64,000 nucleotides of DNA from an uncultured Clostridia bacterium (GCA_937900415.1 CALCEY010000015.1:149543-213542), one strand, 5' to 3'; shown: positions 7,981-17,391, counted from the stretch's first letter. Translations and numbers: made by a program. Notes: generated from the letters alone by a model not told the origin.

Positions 7981-9762
7981 ATGAAACTGGATTTTTTAAA
8001 GGGAGATTTTGAAATTACCGGCCTCTTCACCGAACTTGTCCGGTGGGTTTTCGTAGTGCTTGCCATCTTCATTTTAGTAAGGGCTATAGCCTCTCTGCTG
8101 CGGACTAAAAATCCGGCGGAAGTGTGGGCGTATATGCATTTACGCACCTACAGAACAGATCCGGAAGGAGTTCCGCTGGATTGGACTGAAATGAGCGTGC
8201 CTGTAACTCATTGGGAAAGCGTTATAGGACGTTCAAAAAGCTGTGATATATCTGTAGGAGACGGAACTCTTTCGAGAAATCACGGAATCCTGATGCGAGA
8301 CACCAAGGGAAGGTGGATATACAGAGATTTAGGTTCTAAAAACGGTACATATCTTAACGAAGAAAAGATAAAAGAAAGCCGGAGGGGCTCGAAGAATGGG
8401 GAAGTGAGCGGAGCTGTGGAAATTGAATACGGCGATGTTTTAAGAGCCGGAGCCACCGAGATGACGCTGCTGCCGATAAGTCTTGAGGAAAAGAACAATA
8501 ATATAGCTATGAGACGGTCTGATACGAGATTCATGTCGGCAGGGCCGTCTCTGGCTGCGCTGACGCTGTTTCAGCTGCTTACTGCCTTTCAGCTGGGAAT
8601 CGCCCTCGGAGAGGAACACATGGGACAGGTATACTTTTCCATAGGCGGTTTGATGGTTTTTATGTGGATATATGTAGGCGTTATGAAACATTTAGGCAAC
8701 ACGGCCTTTGAAATGGAAACTATAGCCTTTTTTCTCACCACGCTGAGTTTGGCCGTGGTTGGGTCGTCGGCGCCGGAAAGCATGTTCAAGCAGCTTATTG
8801 CCGCTGTGATGGGAATCACAGCCATGGTGATATTATGTATAGTGCTCAGAAATCTTGAAAGAACCAAAAAGCTTAGAACAGCCGTTATGATAGGTGCGGT
8901 GATTCTGCTTGTCGCAAACCTTACGCTGGGAACTTTTGGGTACGGAGCTAAAAACTGGCTGTCCATAGGAGGATTTTCTTTTCAGCCTTCGGAAATAGTT
9001 AAAGTTATTTTCATATGGATAGGAGCGGCTACGCTTGACGAACTTTTTCAGAAGAAGAATCTGTTGGTGTTTATGATGTTTTCCGCCTATTGCTTCGGTT
9101 GTCTCGGCCTTATGGGAGACTTTGGAACAGCAATAATATTTTTCGTTACATTTTTGATAATATCCTTCCTAAGAAGCGGCGACTTTTCGAAGCTTTTCCT
9201 TATGATAGGAGCGGCCGCGGTAGGAGGGTTTATGATACTAAGATTTAAACCTTATGTAGCCAACAGGTTTGCTTCATGGGGTCATGTATGGGATGCTGCG
9301 GTGGTAGATGCGGCAGGCTTTCAGCAAAGCAGAACGATGAGCGCAGCGGCCAGCGGAGGACTGGTGGGTGTCGGCGCAGGCGAAGGATGGCTGGAGGGAG
9401 TTCCGGCAGCGGATACTGATATGGTATTCGGAATGTTGATAGAAGAATGGGGGCTTATAATAGCCGTTTTAGCGGTTCTTTCCATAGTGACGTTATCGCT
9501 GTTTGCCTACAGGTCTATACTGGCGGGCAGATCTACCTTTTACACCATAGGAGCCTGTGGAGCGATGTCTATGTTTATTTTCCAGACGATGTTAAATGTA
9601 TTCGGATGTGTTGATCTGCTGCCGTTCACAGGCGTAACCTTTCCGTTCGTTTCAAACGGAGGAACCAGCATGACCGTATCATGGGCATTGCTTGCTTTCC
9701 TTAAGGCAGCGGATACAAGAGAACGGGCAAGCATTGCTGTAAAGGCAGGTGGCAAGTCATGA
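7981..9762 (+). CDS. FHA domain-FtsW/RodA fusion (peptidoglycan glycosyltransferase, SEDS family)
   Basis: 593 residues. One TM segment (about 21-40) is followed by a forkhead-associated domain (about 60-160) with canonical GRS (83-85), LSRNH (97-101) and SKNGTYLN (119-126) motifs that bind phosphothreonine. From about residue 185 the protein is a SEDS polymerase: GAKNWLSIGGFSFQPSE, GMLIEEWGLI and FPFVSNGGTSM are counterparts of FtsW/RodA/SpoVE motifs. SEDS proteins polymerise lipid II with a class B PBP, encoded here by the next gene with a 4-nt overlap. In many bacteria the FHA module is a separate gene; the fusion suggests direct control by Ser/Thr phosphorylation (inference). Confidence 0.88.
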   Translation: MKLDFLKGDFEITGLFTELVRWVFVVLAIFILVRAIASLLRTKNPAEVWAYMHLRTYRTDPEGVPLDWTEMSVPVTHWESVIGRSKSCDISVGDGTLSRNHGILMRDTKGRWIYRDLGSKNGTYLNEEKIKESRRGSKNGEVSGAVEIEYGDVLRAGATEMTLLPISLEEKNNNIAMRRSDTRFMSAGPSLAALTLFQLLTAFQLGIALGEEHMGQVYFSIGGLMVFMWIYVGVMKHLGNTAFEMETIAFFLTTLSLAVVGSSAPESMFKQLIAAVMGITAMVILCIVLRNLERTKKLRTAVMIGAVILLVANLTLGTFGYGAKNWLSIGGFSFQPSEIVKVIFIWIGAATLDELFQKKNLLVFMMFSAYCFGCLGLMGDFGTAIIFFVTFLIISFLRSGDFSKLFLMIGAAAVGGFMILRFKPYVANRFASWGHVWDAAVVDAAGFQQSRTMSAAASGGLVGVGAGEGWLEGVPAADTDMVFGMLIEEWGLIIAVLAVLSIVTLSLFAYRSILAGRSTFYTIGACGAMSMFIFQTMLNVFGCVDLLPFTGVTFPFVSNGGTSMTVSWALLAFLKAADTRERASIAVKAGGKS

Positions 9763-11069
9763 AAAAGCTTGAAGGAAGGGCGCTTATATGTATAGCGCTT
9801 GCAGTTACACTTATAATCGGACTCGGAATATTTATAGGCAGGCTGGCGGCAGACGGCGACGACTGGGCTACTTTCTATGCCAATGCGCACGTGTACAGCC
9901 AGGGCCGGCTGGCGGTGGGAACGGTTTATGACAGGAACGGTGAAATCCTTTTAAAAAATGATGAAGACGGGACTCACTATAATGAAGACGCCGGAATAAG
10001 AAGGGGAACCGTTCATGTGGTAGGCGACAAGGACATGAACATTTCTACTGCCGTAAATTCTTTTTTCAGAAGCGATATAATAGGATATAATTTTATAACC
10101 GGAACCAACGGCTCAATATTTTCAGATAACAGAACGCTCAGGCTGACAATTGACGGAAATGTTTCAAAGACGGCGAACGAAGCTCTCGGAAGAAGAAACG
10201 GACTGGTGGGAGTATATAACTGGAAGACAGGCGAAATAATATGCATGACCAGCAATCCTTCCATAGACCCGGAAAAAGACGGAGGCGGAGCTGACGCAGA
10301 ATCTGGAACATATATAAACAAGGTACTTTCCGCCGCAGATACGCCGGGTTCAATTTTCAAACTGGTGACTACAAAAGCAGCTCTTGAGAATATAGCGGGG
10401 ATAGACGACTGGTCGTTTACCTGTACCGGCCGCCATGTGATAGACGGTGAAAAGATAACGTGTACAGCCGCCCACGGACGTCTTAATCTATACAGCGCGT
10501 TGGCTAATTCATGCAACTGCGCATACGCATCTCTTGCCGTAGAGCTGGGAAGCGATGTGATGAAAAAGACAGTCGATGAACTTGGCCTGACGTCTTCATA
10601 TGACGTAAATGGCATTAAGAGCAAAGCGGGAAGCTTTAATTTTGATACGTATAACTATAATCTCGGCTGGGCGGGAATCGGTCAGTTTGAAGATCAGGTG
10701 AATCCTCTTTCGATGATGGTATACATGGGAGCGATAGCCGGCGGCGGCGAGGCCGCCAAGCCTTACATGCTTAAAGGGACCGGCGGGGACAGTGTGAAGC
10801 TGCTTGACGGCAATACAGCCGCCAAGCTTAAAGAGATGATGCGAAACAACGTTTTGAAAACCTACGGCGACGGAAATTATCCTGGTCTTGAGCTTCACGC
10901 AAAATCCGGAACGGCTGAGGGAGCCAAGGGAACCGTTCCCGATGCGTGGTTCTGCGGATTTTCCGGAGATTACGCCTTTATAGTATGCGTGGAGAACGGA
11001 GGCTACGGCTCATCTGTGGCAGGCCCCGTGGCAAATAAGGTTTTGCAGGCGCTTAAATCCGGAGAGTAA
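9759..11069 (+). CDS. class B penicillin-binding protein (peptidoglycan transpeptidase)
   Basis: 436 residues with an N-terminal membrane anchor (about 8-30) and an extracytoplasmic transpeptidase domain. All three active-site motifs are present: S198-I-F-K201, S251-C-N253 and K382-S-G-T. The N-terminal dimerisation region is short, as in PbpA of actinobacteria and clostridia. It overlaps the FHA-FtsW gene by ATGA and is its likely cognate partner, cross-linking strands made by the SEDS polymerase in elongation, division or sporulation. The following two-component system may regulate it. Confidence 0.9.
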   Translation: MKKLEGRALICIALAVTLIIGLGIFIGRLAADGDDWATFYANAHVYSQGRLAVGTVYDRNGEILLKNDEDGTHYNEDAGIRRGTVHVVGDKDMNISTAVNSFFRSDIIGYNFITGTNGSIFSDNRTLRLTIDGNVSKTANEALGRRNGLVGVYNWKTGEIICMTSNPSIDPEKDGGGADAESGTYINKVLSAADTPGSIFKLVTTKAALENIAGIDDWSFTCTGRHVIDGEKITCTAAHGRLNLYSALANSCNCAYASLAVELGSDVMKKTVDELGLTSSYDVNGIKSKAGSFNFDTYNYNLGWAGIGQFEDQVNPLSMMVYMGAIAGGGEAAKPYMLKGTGGDSVKLLDGNTAAKLKEMMRNNVLKTYGDGNYPGLELHAKSGTAEGAKGTVPDAWFCGFSGDYAFIVCVENGGYGSSVAGPVANKVLQALKSGE

Positions 11070-11130
11070 TATGAGCCGGGGCATATGGTGAGGCGCATCG
11101 AAAGGCTGGCATATCTCAATGGTTAGTGCA

Positions 11131-11166
11131 TTGCAAGCAGCGGCACATACTGTTTACTGCTTGCAA
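11131..11166 (+). repeat. 10-bp perfect inverted repeat after the PBP gene
   Basis: Arms ttgcaagcag and ctgcttgcaa are separated by 16 nt. It lacks a T run, so it is a poor terminator. It could be an operator or RNA hairpin. Confidence 0.5.
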
Positions 11167-11201
11167 ATCGCTTAAAGGTAAGAATTTTGTAAGAAATAAA
11201 T

Positions 11202-11230
11202 GGGCTCTTTTGTAAAAATGAGCCCTTATT
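11202..11230 (+). terminator. probable terminator between the PBP and two-component genes
   Basis: gggctc...gagccc stem (11202-11226) with a 12-nt loop, followed by the weak T tract ttatt. Confidence 0.5.
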
Positions 11231-11264
11231 ATATAGTCATAAGGCGAAAGGAGAGGCTTATTTA

Positions 11265-11978
11265 ATGGAAAATGTTCAGAAGTTTAATATCATGGTCTGT
11301 GATGACGACAAGGAGATAGCCGGGGCTATTGAGATTTATCTGCGCAACGAGGGGTATCGCGTGCTTAAAGCCTTTGACGGGTCGGAAGCTCTTCAAATAG
11401 CGATGAAAGAGAATCTGCATCTGATAATCATGGACGTAATGATGCCTAAGATGGACGGAATTCAGGCAACGATGAAGATAAGAGAAGAAAAGAACATTCC
11501 TATAATAATGCTTTCCGCAAAGTCGGAGGACTACGACAAAATTACGGGTCTTAACGTAGGCGCCGACGATTATGTTACAAAGCCTTTCAACCCGCTGGAG
11601 CTTATCGCAAGAGTAAAGTCGCAGCTGAGACGTTACGTCAATCTCGGAAGTATGGCGGGGAGCCTTTCTCAATCAGGCGTTTATAAATCGGGGGGATTAG
11701 TTGTAGACGACAATGAAAAGAGCGTTACTTTGGATGGAGAACAGGTTGTAGTGACGCCGATTGAGTTTGGAATTTTAAAACTTCTAACAGAAAATGCCGG
11801 CCATGTTTACAGCATAGAGCAGATCTATGAATCCGTGTGGAACGAACCTGCATACAGCCCGGAAAATACAGTGGCTGTACATATAAGAAGGATAAGAGAA
11901 AAAATTGAAATAGACCCGAAGAATCCTAGATATTTAAAGGTGGTGTGGGGTATTGGATACAAAATTGAAAAATTCTAG
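11265..11978 (+). CDS. OmpR-family response regulator
   Basis: 237 residues. The receiver domain (about 5-122) has the acidic pocket VCDDD, the phospho-acceptor in IIMDVMMPKMDG, a Thr/Ser switch (IIMLSAKS) and K in DDYVTKPFNP. The C-terminal winged helix (about 140-235) ends with the family signature ENTVAVHIRRIREKIE and the YLKVVWGIGYK wing. Resembles VanR-type regulators in length and layout. The histidine kinase gene overlaps its 3' end by 26 nt. An RBS (aaaggagag) precedes the ATG. Confidence 0.92.
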   Translation: MENVQKFNIMVCDDDKEIAGAIEIYLRNEGYRVLKAFDGSEALQIAMKENLHLIIMDVMMPKMDGIQATMKIREEKNIPIIMLSAKSEDYDKITGLNVGADDYVTKPFNPLELIARVKSQLRRYVNLGSMAGSLSQSGVYKSGGLVVDDNEKSVTLDGEQVVVTPIEFGILKLLTENAGHVYSIEQIYESVWNEPAYSPENTVAVHIRRIREKIEIDPKNPRYLKVVWGIGYKIEKF

Positions 11979-13626
11979 AGGCAAGAGCGCAGCCTATGTC
12001 ACGCTGTTTGTCTTTGAAATTTTAGCCGTCATAACTTTAGCGGTCAGCGGAAGCATATTTGCGGCAATAGGAAATATGCAATGGATCAAAGATTTGGATC
12101 CTGCCGAAGAGGGTTTTTACGATTGGAACGAGCCTTATTACGGTCGAATCACGAATCAGGAAAAATATGATTCTCTGTGCAATTCCATAGGAATCGGAGG
12201 AATAATTCTAATCGTCATCGTTGCGGTCATACTGCTGGCAATGATATTGCTGGTCGGCAGGGGAAGAATCAACGAGCGGGGGAAAATTCGTCTGAACTGG
12301 TTTGACAGAATATGGGGGGAGGCTCAGATAACTTTGGCTTCTCTGGCAGGAGTCTGGTTCGGTTCTATCCTTCTGGTGCTTTACGACAGATGGATGAAGG
12401 GTGATTATCTCGGAGTATGGGAAAATACTTCCGGACAAGATATGTATTACTCTACCGATCTTATTACGCGTGAGACGGAAATGGCTTACTGCATAGCGGG
12501 GCTTCTTGTAAGCACTTTTGTTTTCCTTGCGTGTATGATGTCGATGATAAAGAAAATAAAAGCGAGACAGTTTTGGGAAAGATCGCTGCTTGGAGGAGCC
12601 ATACTGGCCGTATACTGCAGCTTTAAGAGCAGTGATAAAACACTGTTTAAGATAATGGGCGCAGTGATAATAGGCGCTTTCTGCTGCGCCACATGGATCG
12701 GCCTGCCTATAGTTCTGGTAATCGTGCTGATTGTCGTTCCTAAGGCTGTCAGAAAATTTATGGAAATCAAAGCAGGAGTAGAGGAAGTCAAGAACGGAAA
12801 TCTTACATACAAGATTCCGGTTGAAGAGGATATAAAGGGAATAAGAGGTGAATTTGACAGGCTTGCCGCAGATATAAACGACATTTCTCAGGCTTCAAAT
12901 ATAGCGGTACAAAATGAGATAAAAAATCAGAGAATGAAGACAGACTTGATTTCAAATGTTTCCCATGATTTGAAAACACCTCTGACATCTATGATATCTT
13001 ATGTGGATTTAATGAAAAAAGAAGGATTGGACAGTCCTAATGCACCTGAGTATCTTGACATAATAGACAGCAAAACTCAGAGACTGAAAACATTGACGGA
13101 GAATCTGTTTGAAGCGGCAAAGGCTTCCTCCGGAGCTATACCGGTAAACATAGAGCCGATAGATCTTTCCTCACTGCTTAGCCAGAGCATGGCTGAAATG
13201 GAGGAGAGACTGATGGCCAGAGGCCTTGACATACAGGTGAAAAATCGGTGTGAAGGCGTTAAGGTGATGGCTGACGGCCAGCTGATGTGGAGAGTAATCG
13301 AAAATCTGCTGGGCAATGTGTCAAAATATGCGTTGGATAACAGCAGGGTTTACATCAATATAAACAGCTTGGAGGGACGGGCGGAAAGTTCCAAGGATAT
13401 GGTAATCCTTGAGGTGAAGAATATTTCAAGAGATCCTCTCAATATTTCTGCGGACGAACTCATGGAAAGATTTAAAAGAGGAGATGAATCCAGAAATACA
13501 GAGGGAAGCGGTCTTGGCCTGGCCATTGCAAAGGACCTTATGAAGCTTATGAACGGCATTTTTGAAATAACTGTGGACGGAGATCTTTTTAAGGCTACGG
13601 TAATGCTGGAAAAAGCCGAAGGATAA
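11953..13626 (+). CDS. sensor histidine kinase
   Basis: 557 residues. The best start is TTG 11953, inside the regulator gene and after a G-rich RBS-like stretch. The sensor part has about five TM segments (residues ~12-32, 75-97, 117-140, 176-198, 232-257). Then come a HAMP-like linker, a HisKA domain with SNVSHDLKTPLTSM (phospho-His) and an ATPase domain with N-box ENLLGNVSKYA and G-box GSGLGLAIAKDL. Autophosphorylates and signals to the preceding regulator. The multi-TM sensor with only short outer loops suggests a membrane or envelope stimulus. Closeness to FtsW-PBP genes makes cell-wall stress a reasonable guess. Confidence 0.9.
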   Translation: MDTKLKNSRGKSAAYVTLFVFEILAVITLAVSGSIFAAIGNMQWIKDLDPAEEGFYDWNEPYYGRITNQEKYDSLCNSIGIGGIILIVIVAVILLAMILLVGRGRINERGKIRLNWFDRIWGEAQITLASLAGVWFGSILLVLYDRWMKGDYLGVWENTSGQDMYYSTDLITRETEMAYCIAGLLVSTFVFLACMMSMIKKIKARQFWERSLLGGAILAVYCSFKSSDKTLFKIMGAVIIGAFCCATWIGLPIVLVIVLIVVPKAVRKFMEIKAGVEEVKNGNLTYKIPVEEDIKGIRGEFDRLAADINDISQASNIAVQNEIKNQRMKTDLISNVSHDLKTPLTSMISYVDLMKKEGLDSPNAPEYLDIIDSKTQRLKTLTENLFEAAKASSGAIPVNIEPIDLSSLLSQSMAEMEERLMARGLDIQVKNRCEGVKVMADGQLMWRVIENLLGNVSKYALDNSRVYININSLEGRAESSKDMVILEVKNISRDPLNISADELMERFKRGDESRNTEGSGLGLAIAKDLMKLMNGIFEITVDGDLFKATVMLEKAEG

Positions 13627-13644
13627 AAATTATATATAATCATT

Positions 13645-13683
13645 AAAATCGGGGCTGAAATGATGAAAGCCCCGATTTTTATT
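13645..13683 (+). terminator. intrinsic terminator of the two-component operon
   Basis: Twelve-bp stem aaaatcggggct/agccccgatttt followed by more T residues. Confidence 0.9.
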
Positions 13684-13751
13684 GATATTTATTGAGATTT
13701 TAACGTTATATAATGTTTAATCAAAAATTATAAATGTACATGATAATGTAC

Positions 13752-13862
13752 GTGACATTTATACATTCATATAGTATACTGTATACTTGGAATCGAGGGA
13801 ATGTATTCCCCGCATGGTGATACCGGCATAAGACATTGATGTGATTTGAAGGGAACTTCAAA
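13752..13862 (+). promoter_or_regulatory. promoter and structured leader of the hydrogenase gene
   Basis: GTGACA (13752-13757) and TATACT (13775-13780) are exactly 17 nt apart. gtatac occurs twice, at and just after the -10, making a palindrome (gtatac-t-gtatac) that could be an operator. The ~150-nt leader has two small hairpins, gggaat/attccc near 13797 and tttgaag-ggaa-cttcaaa (13845-13862). No riboswitch family is recognised. Confidence 0.55.
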
Positions 13863-13935
13863 GAAAATATATTAAAAATATAATGGTTGTAACGATATTC
13901 AGAGAGCTTAAAGCAGAAGGGAGAGAAGACGATAA

Positions 13936-15372
13936 TTGAAGCTGTTTGACAATAGGGTGCAGGAAACAAAATATAAGGTTTTACGAGAAGTGGCGTATCA
14001 GACTTGGAAAGGAAACGATGTGTTCGCTGAGTTTAATGAAATCGCCAGAAATGTAATACCTATGGACGAACCTCCGCAGAGGTGCTGTATATACAAGGAC
14101 AGGGCTGTGGTCGCCGAAAGGATAAGGCTGGCTATCGGAGGAAGCAGGCATAATGACAATGTCGTTCAGGTTATAGAAATTGCCTGCGATGAATGTCCGG
14201 AAGCAGGATATGTCGTAACTGATTTGTGTCGTGGGTGTCTTGCTCACAGCTGTGTTCAGTCATGCAAGCTGGGTGCAATAGTGATAGATTCTCATCAGCA
14301 CGCGCATATAGATAAGAGTAAATGCGTCGAGTGCGGAAGATGTGCAAACGCATGTCAGTACAGCGCCATACATAATTTTCAGCGGCCGTGCGAAAGAGCA
14401 TGTAAAGTCAACGCCATATCAATGGGTCCGGGTGGTGCGGCCAGCATAGATTACGAAAAATGTATAAACTGTGGCGCCTGCGTATATCACTGCCCTTTCG
14501 GAGCGACGGTAGACGTTTCAAGCATAGTCAGTGTGATAAAAGAAATACAGGCGGCTGAGGACGAGTGCAGAAAGGATAAGATGATAGCCATCGTAGCGCC
14601 GTCCATAGCGAGCCAGTTCCTATATGCTTCCCTGGGGCAAGTCATATCCGGAATTAAAGAACTGGGCTTTTCCCAGGTTCTGGAGGTTGCGGTAGGAGCA
14701 GAGATGGTAGCCTATAAAGAAGCAATGGAGCTTAAAGAGAAAGGATTTTTAACTTCCTCCTGCTGTCCGGCTTTCGTAGAATATATAAGAAGCAAGTACC
14801 CTGACATGGCGAAGCATATATCTTCGAATCTTTCGCCGATGGCGGAGCTTGCCAAGCATGTAAAAGCTGATAATCCCGATGCGGTTGTGGTTTTCATAGG
14901 GCCTTGCATTGCAAAAAAAGCTGAAATCAAGCAGGACCATGTCAAAGAATATGTGGACTATGTAATAACCTTTGAGGAACTTCAGGCCTTGTTTGACAGC
15001 AGAGATATACTTCTGAAAAATCAAAAATATACAGATTGGAATCAGGCTTCATATTACGGAAGAATGTTTGCCAGAAGCGGAGGCGTGTCGGGCGCTGTAG
15101 CGCAGATGCTGAAAGAACTTAAGGAAGAGGACTTTGAATTCAACCCTCTTGTATGTGATGGGATAGACAAGTGCAAGACGGCGCTGCTCAAAGCGTCGAA
15201 AGGAGTGCTTCCGAATAATTTCATCGAAGGCATGGCTTGCGTAGGCGGCTGTATAGGAGGAAGCGGCAATCCGGCACGTTATGAGGATACTCCTGCGGAG
15301 ATGAAAGAGAGAATAGAAGAGGCTCCGACGGAAATGCTTCCGAATGTGAATAAGCATATAAACATATATTAA
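13936..15372 (+). CDS. [FeFe] hydrogenase, monomeric group B-like, with 2x4Fe-4S domain
   Basis: 478 residues from TTG 13936 (RBS gggagagaag); the next in-frame ATG would remove conserved sequence. Residues ~80-195 hold ferredoxin-type cysteine clusters (CVECGRCANAC and CINCGACVYHCP, with further CxxC pairs). The H-cluster domain shows L1 TSCCPAF (273 on), L2 GPCIAKKAE (C324) and L3 EGMACVGGC (C435, C439), so all four H-cluster ligands are present. L1 lacks the Trp of group A enzymes, which together with length and N-terminus points to the poorly characterised group B. Likely reversible H2 formation with ferredoxin, or H2/redox sensing. It stands alone between terminators. Confidence 0.9.
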   Translation: MKLFDNRVQETKYKVLREVAYQTWKGNDVFAEFNEIARNVIPMDEPPQRCCIYKDRAVVAERIRLAIGGSRHNDNVVQVIEIACDECPEAGYVVTDLCRGCLAHSCVQSCKLGAIVIDSHQHAHIDKSKCVECGRCANACQYSAIHNFQRPCERACKVNAISMGPGGAASIDYEKCINCGACVYHCPFGATVDVSSIVSVIKEIQAAEDECRKDKMIAIVAPSIASQFLYASLGQVISGIKELGFSQVLEVAVGAEMVAYKEAMELKEKGFLTSSCCPAFVEYIRSKYPDMAKHISSNLSPMAELAKHVKADNPDAVVVFIGPCIAKKAEIKQDHVKEYVDYVITFEELQALFDSRDILLKNQKYTDWNQASYYGRMFARSGGVSGAVAQMLKELKEEDFEFNPLVCDGIDKCKTALLKASKGVLPNNFIEGMACVGGCIGGSGNPARYEDTPAEMKERIEEAPTEMLPNVNKHINIY

Positions 15373-15449
15373 AACAAAAGAGGTATCGCAAGGTCATAAT
15401 GCCGTGATGTACTGATGTACGGGCGTATGGCAGGCGGTACCTTTGTTTT
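15371..15449. terminator. possible bidirectional terminator between hydrogenase and nadE
   Basis: aaaacaaa...ggtatcgc (15371-15389) is largely complementary to gcggtacctttgtttt (15434-15449), giving a long imperfect hairpin after the hydrogenase stop. Confidence 0.4.
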
Positions 15450-15557
15450 GCAAAGCTTCTGTACAAATATTTTGCATGAGTTTTGCGGACAGCCATCCTG
15501 AAAGGTTGCTGCGACTGTTCCGAAAGGTTGTTTTGGTTGTTCTTCCTGAAAGGCTGC

Positions 15558-16298
15558 TTATGCGGGAGCGTAAGGGAAACAGTCCATAAACCTGAGCTTA
15601 AATTGATTTATTGCATGAAGTCTGTCAATCTTTTCTTTTATAACAGGGTCGTCAATTTGACCTGTACGTATATATCTGTCTAAGACTGCATATGTGAAGC
15701 CAAGGTTTTCTTCGTCGGTTTTAGACTGAAGTCCGTCTATAGGTGTTTTGTCAACAAACATGGAAGGCAGGCCAAGCTGGCGGCCTATAGCCTTTACTTC
15801 TTGAACTGTTAATTTGCTTAAAGGACTGAAATCGCCGGCTCCGTCCCCGTAGCGAGTTGCGTATCCGACCCAATCCTCGCTGAGATTGCAGGTGTTGGCC
15901 ACTCGTCCGTTCATAGACTGGGAAACAGCATAAGTAGCCGCCATTCTGAGACGCGGCGGCAGGTTGGTGACAGTCTGTTTTTCCACCTCCGGCAGAGAAG
16001 CCCGGAGACTGTTCATCAAGCCGTCAAAGCAGTCCTTTATGTTTATTTCATAGTGCTTGATACCGAGATGTTTTACAAGAGCCAGAGAAACGTCTATATC
16101 GAATTGATTGCCGTTGGGCAAAAGCACGCCTATGACCCGGTCTTTGCCTAAGGCCTCAGCGCAAAGCGCAGCGACGACAGAGCTGTCCTTTCCGCCTGAA
16201 ACGGCGACGATGGCATTGCAGCCAGGGCCGTTTTTGTCAAACCATTCTCTTATCCATAAAATAATATCGTCTTTAACTTTTTGGGCGTCGAAATTCAT
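15558..16298 (-). CDS. nadE: NAD(+) synthetase, ammonia-dependent
   Basis: 246 residues. The ATP pyrophosphatase P-loop SGGKDSS is at 34-40, and the family segments NLPPRLRMA, NTCNLSEDWVGY, YGDGAGDFSPLSKLTVQEV and DEENLGFTY follow. There is no nitrilase-type glutaminase domain, so the enzyme amidates deamido-NAD with ammonia. The minus-strand start has a strong RBS (gcaggaggattt). It is a single gene, divergent from the YhaM-family gene and convergent with the hydrogenase. Confidence 0.95.
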   Translation of the reverse strand: MNFDAQKVKDDIILWIREWFDKNGPGCNAIVAVSGGKDSSVVAALCAEALGKDRVIGVLLPNGNQFDIDVSLALVKHLGIKHYEINIKDCFDGLMNSLRASLPEVEKQTVTNLPPRLRMAATYAVSQSMNGRVANTCNLSEDWVGYATRYGDGAGDFSPLSKLTVQEVKAIGRQLGLPSMFVDKTPIDGLQSKTDEENLGFTYAVLDRYIRTGQIDDPVIKEKIDRLHAINQFKLRFMDCFPYAPA

Positions 16299-16351
16299 AT
16301 TAAATCCTCCTGCTTGTTATTATACACCCAACCTGTGCAAAATACAAATTC

Positions 16352-16380
16352 TTGCGGCGTAATTGTATTTGATGTATAAT
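16352..16380 (+). promoter_or_regulatory. sigma-A promoter of the yhaM-cca-recD2-comF cluster
   Basis: TTGCGG (16352-16357), 17-nt spacer, TATAAT (16375-16380), 36 nt upstream of the chosen YhaM start. Confidence 0.75.
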
Positions 16381-16416
16381 AAATTAAAAAATTGCCTTTA
16401 CAAAAGGATGGGACAT

Positions 16417-17382
16417 ATGAAAGAAATATACGTTAAGGATTTACGGAAAGATCAGGAAATTACCGATTTTTTTATGGCTAAGACGTCGGCTATAAAGGTG
16501 GGAGCTAACGGGAAACAGTATTTGGATATAACTTTGGGAGATAAGACCGGAGAAATTTCCGGTAAAAAATGGGATGTGAGCGACAGCGAATATCCTGCTC
16601 TTGTAGCTATAAAAGATAAAGCAATAGTAAAGATAAAGGGCGTAGTCGTTGAGTGGGCAGGACAGCTGCAAATAAGAGTACAGCGCATACGAGTTTCCGT
16701 TGCGGAAGACGCTCAGGAGATGAGAGAGTTTGTCAAGGCTGCTCCCGAGGCTCCCGATGATATGTATGCATATATTTACGGCGCAGCTGATTCCATGAAA
16801 GACAAAGATCTGAGGGCGCTGTGCATTAAGGTTCTCAGTGATAACAGAGAAAAGCTGATGTATTATCCCGCTGCTCAGAAAAACCATCATGCGGAACTGG
16901 CGGGACTTCTCTATCATACAAAACGTATGCTTATGACGGGAGAAAGAGTTTGCGAGGTATATACAAATTTAAATCGCGACATGGTGGCTGCGGGCGTAAT
17001 TCTCCACGATATGGAAAAGCTCAATGAAATAGAAGCGGAGGAGGACGGTATAGCTACCGGATATTCATTTGAAGGACAGATGCTCGGCCATATAATACAA
17101 GGTGTTAAAGTTCTTGATAAGCTGACTGCCGAACTGGGTTTTCCGAGGGAAAAGGCTATAATGCTGGAGCACATGATTTTATCCCACCATTATGAGCCTG
17201 AATTCGGCAGTCCTAAGAGACCTCTTTTTCCAGAGGCTGAGGTGCTTCATTATCTGGATATATTGGACGCGCGCATGTTTGATATGCAAGACGCCCTTGA
17301 AGCGACGCAGCCGGGAAGCTTCAGCGACAGGATATGGACTTTGGACAACAGGAAACTGTATAAACCTAAAGATGACGAATAG
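16417..17382 (+). CDS. yhaM: YhaM-type 3'-5' exoribonuclease (OB-fold + HD domain)
   Basis: 321 residues from ATG 16417 (aaagga upstream); more upstream ATGs would overlap the promoter. Residues ~10-100 form an OB fold for nucleic-acid binding (ITDFFMAKTS, LDITLGDKTGEISGKKWD). The second half is an HD metal phosphohydrolase domain with NHHAELAGLLYHT, the HD pair in VILHDMEK, and EHMILSHHYEPEFGSP. YhaM is a Mn-dependent RNA/DNA 3'-5' exonuclease that trims transcript ends in Firmicutes. First gene of a cluster with tRNA- and DNA-maintenance genes, 9 nt before the next start. Confidence 0.88.
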   Translation: MKEIYVKDLRKDQEITDFFMAKTSAIKVGANGKQYLDITLGDKTGEISGKKWDVSDSEYPALVAIKDKAIVKIKGVVVEWAGQLQIRVQRIRVSVAEDAQEMREFVKAAPEAPDDMYAYIYGAADSMKDKDLRALCIKVLSDNREKLMYYPAAQKNHHAELAGLLYHTKRMLMTGERVCEVYTNLNRDMVAAGVILHDMEKLNEIEAEEDGIATGYSFEGQMLGHIIQGVKVLDKLTAELGFPREKAIMLEHMILSHHYEPEFGSPKRPLFPEAEVLHYLDILDARMFDMQDALEATQPGSFSDRIWTLDNRKLYKPKDDE

Positions 17383-17391
17383 GTAACGGCG

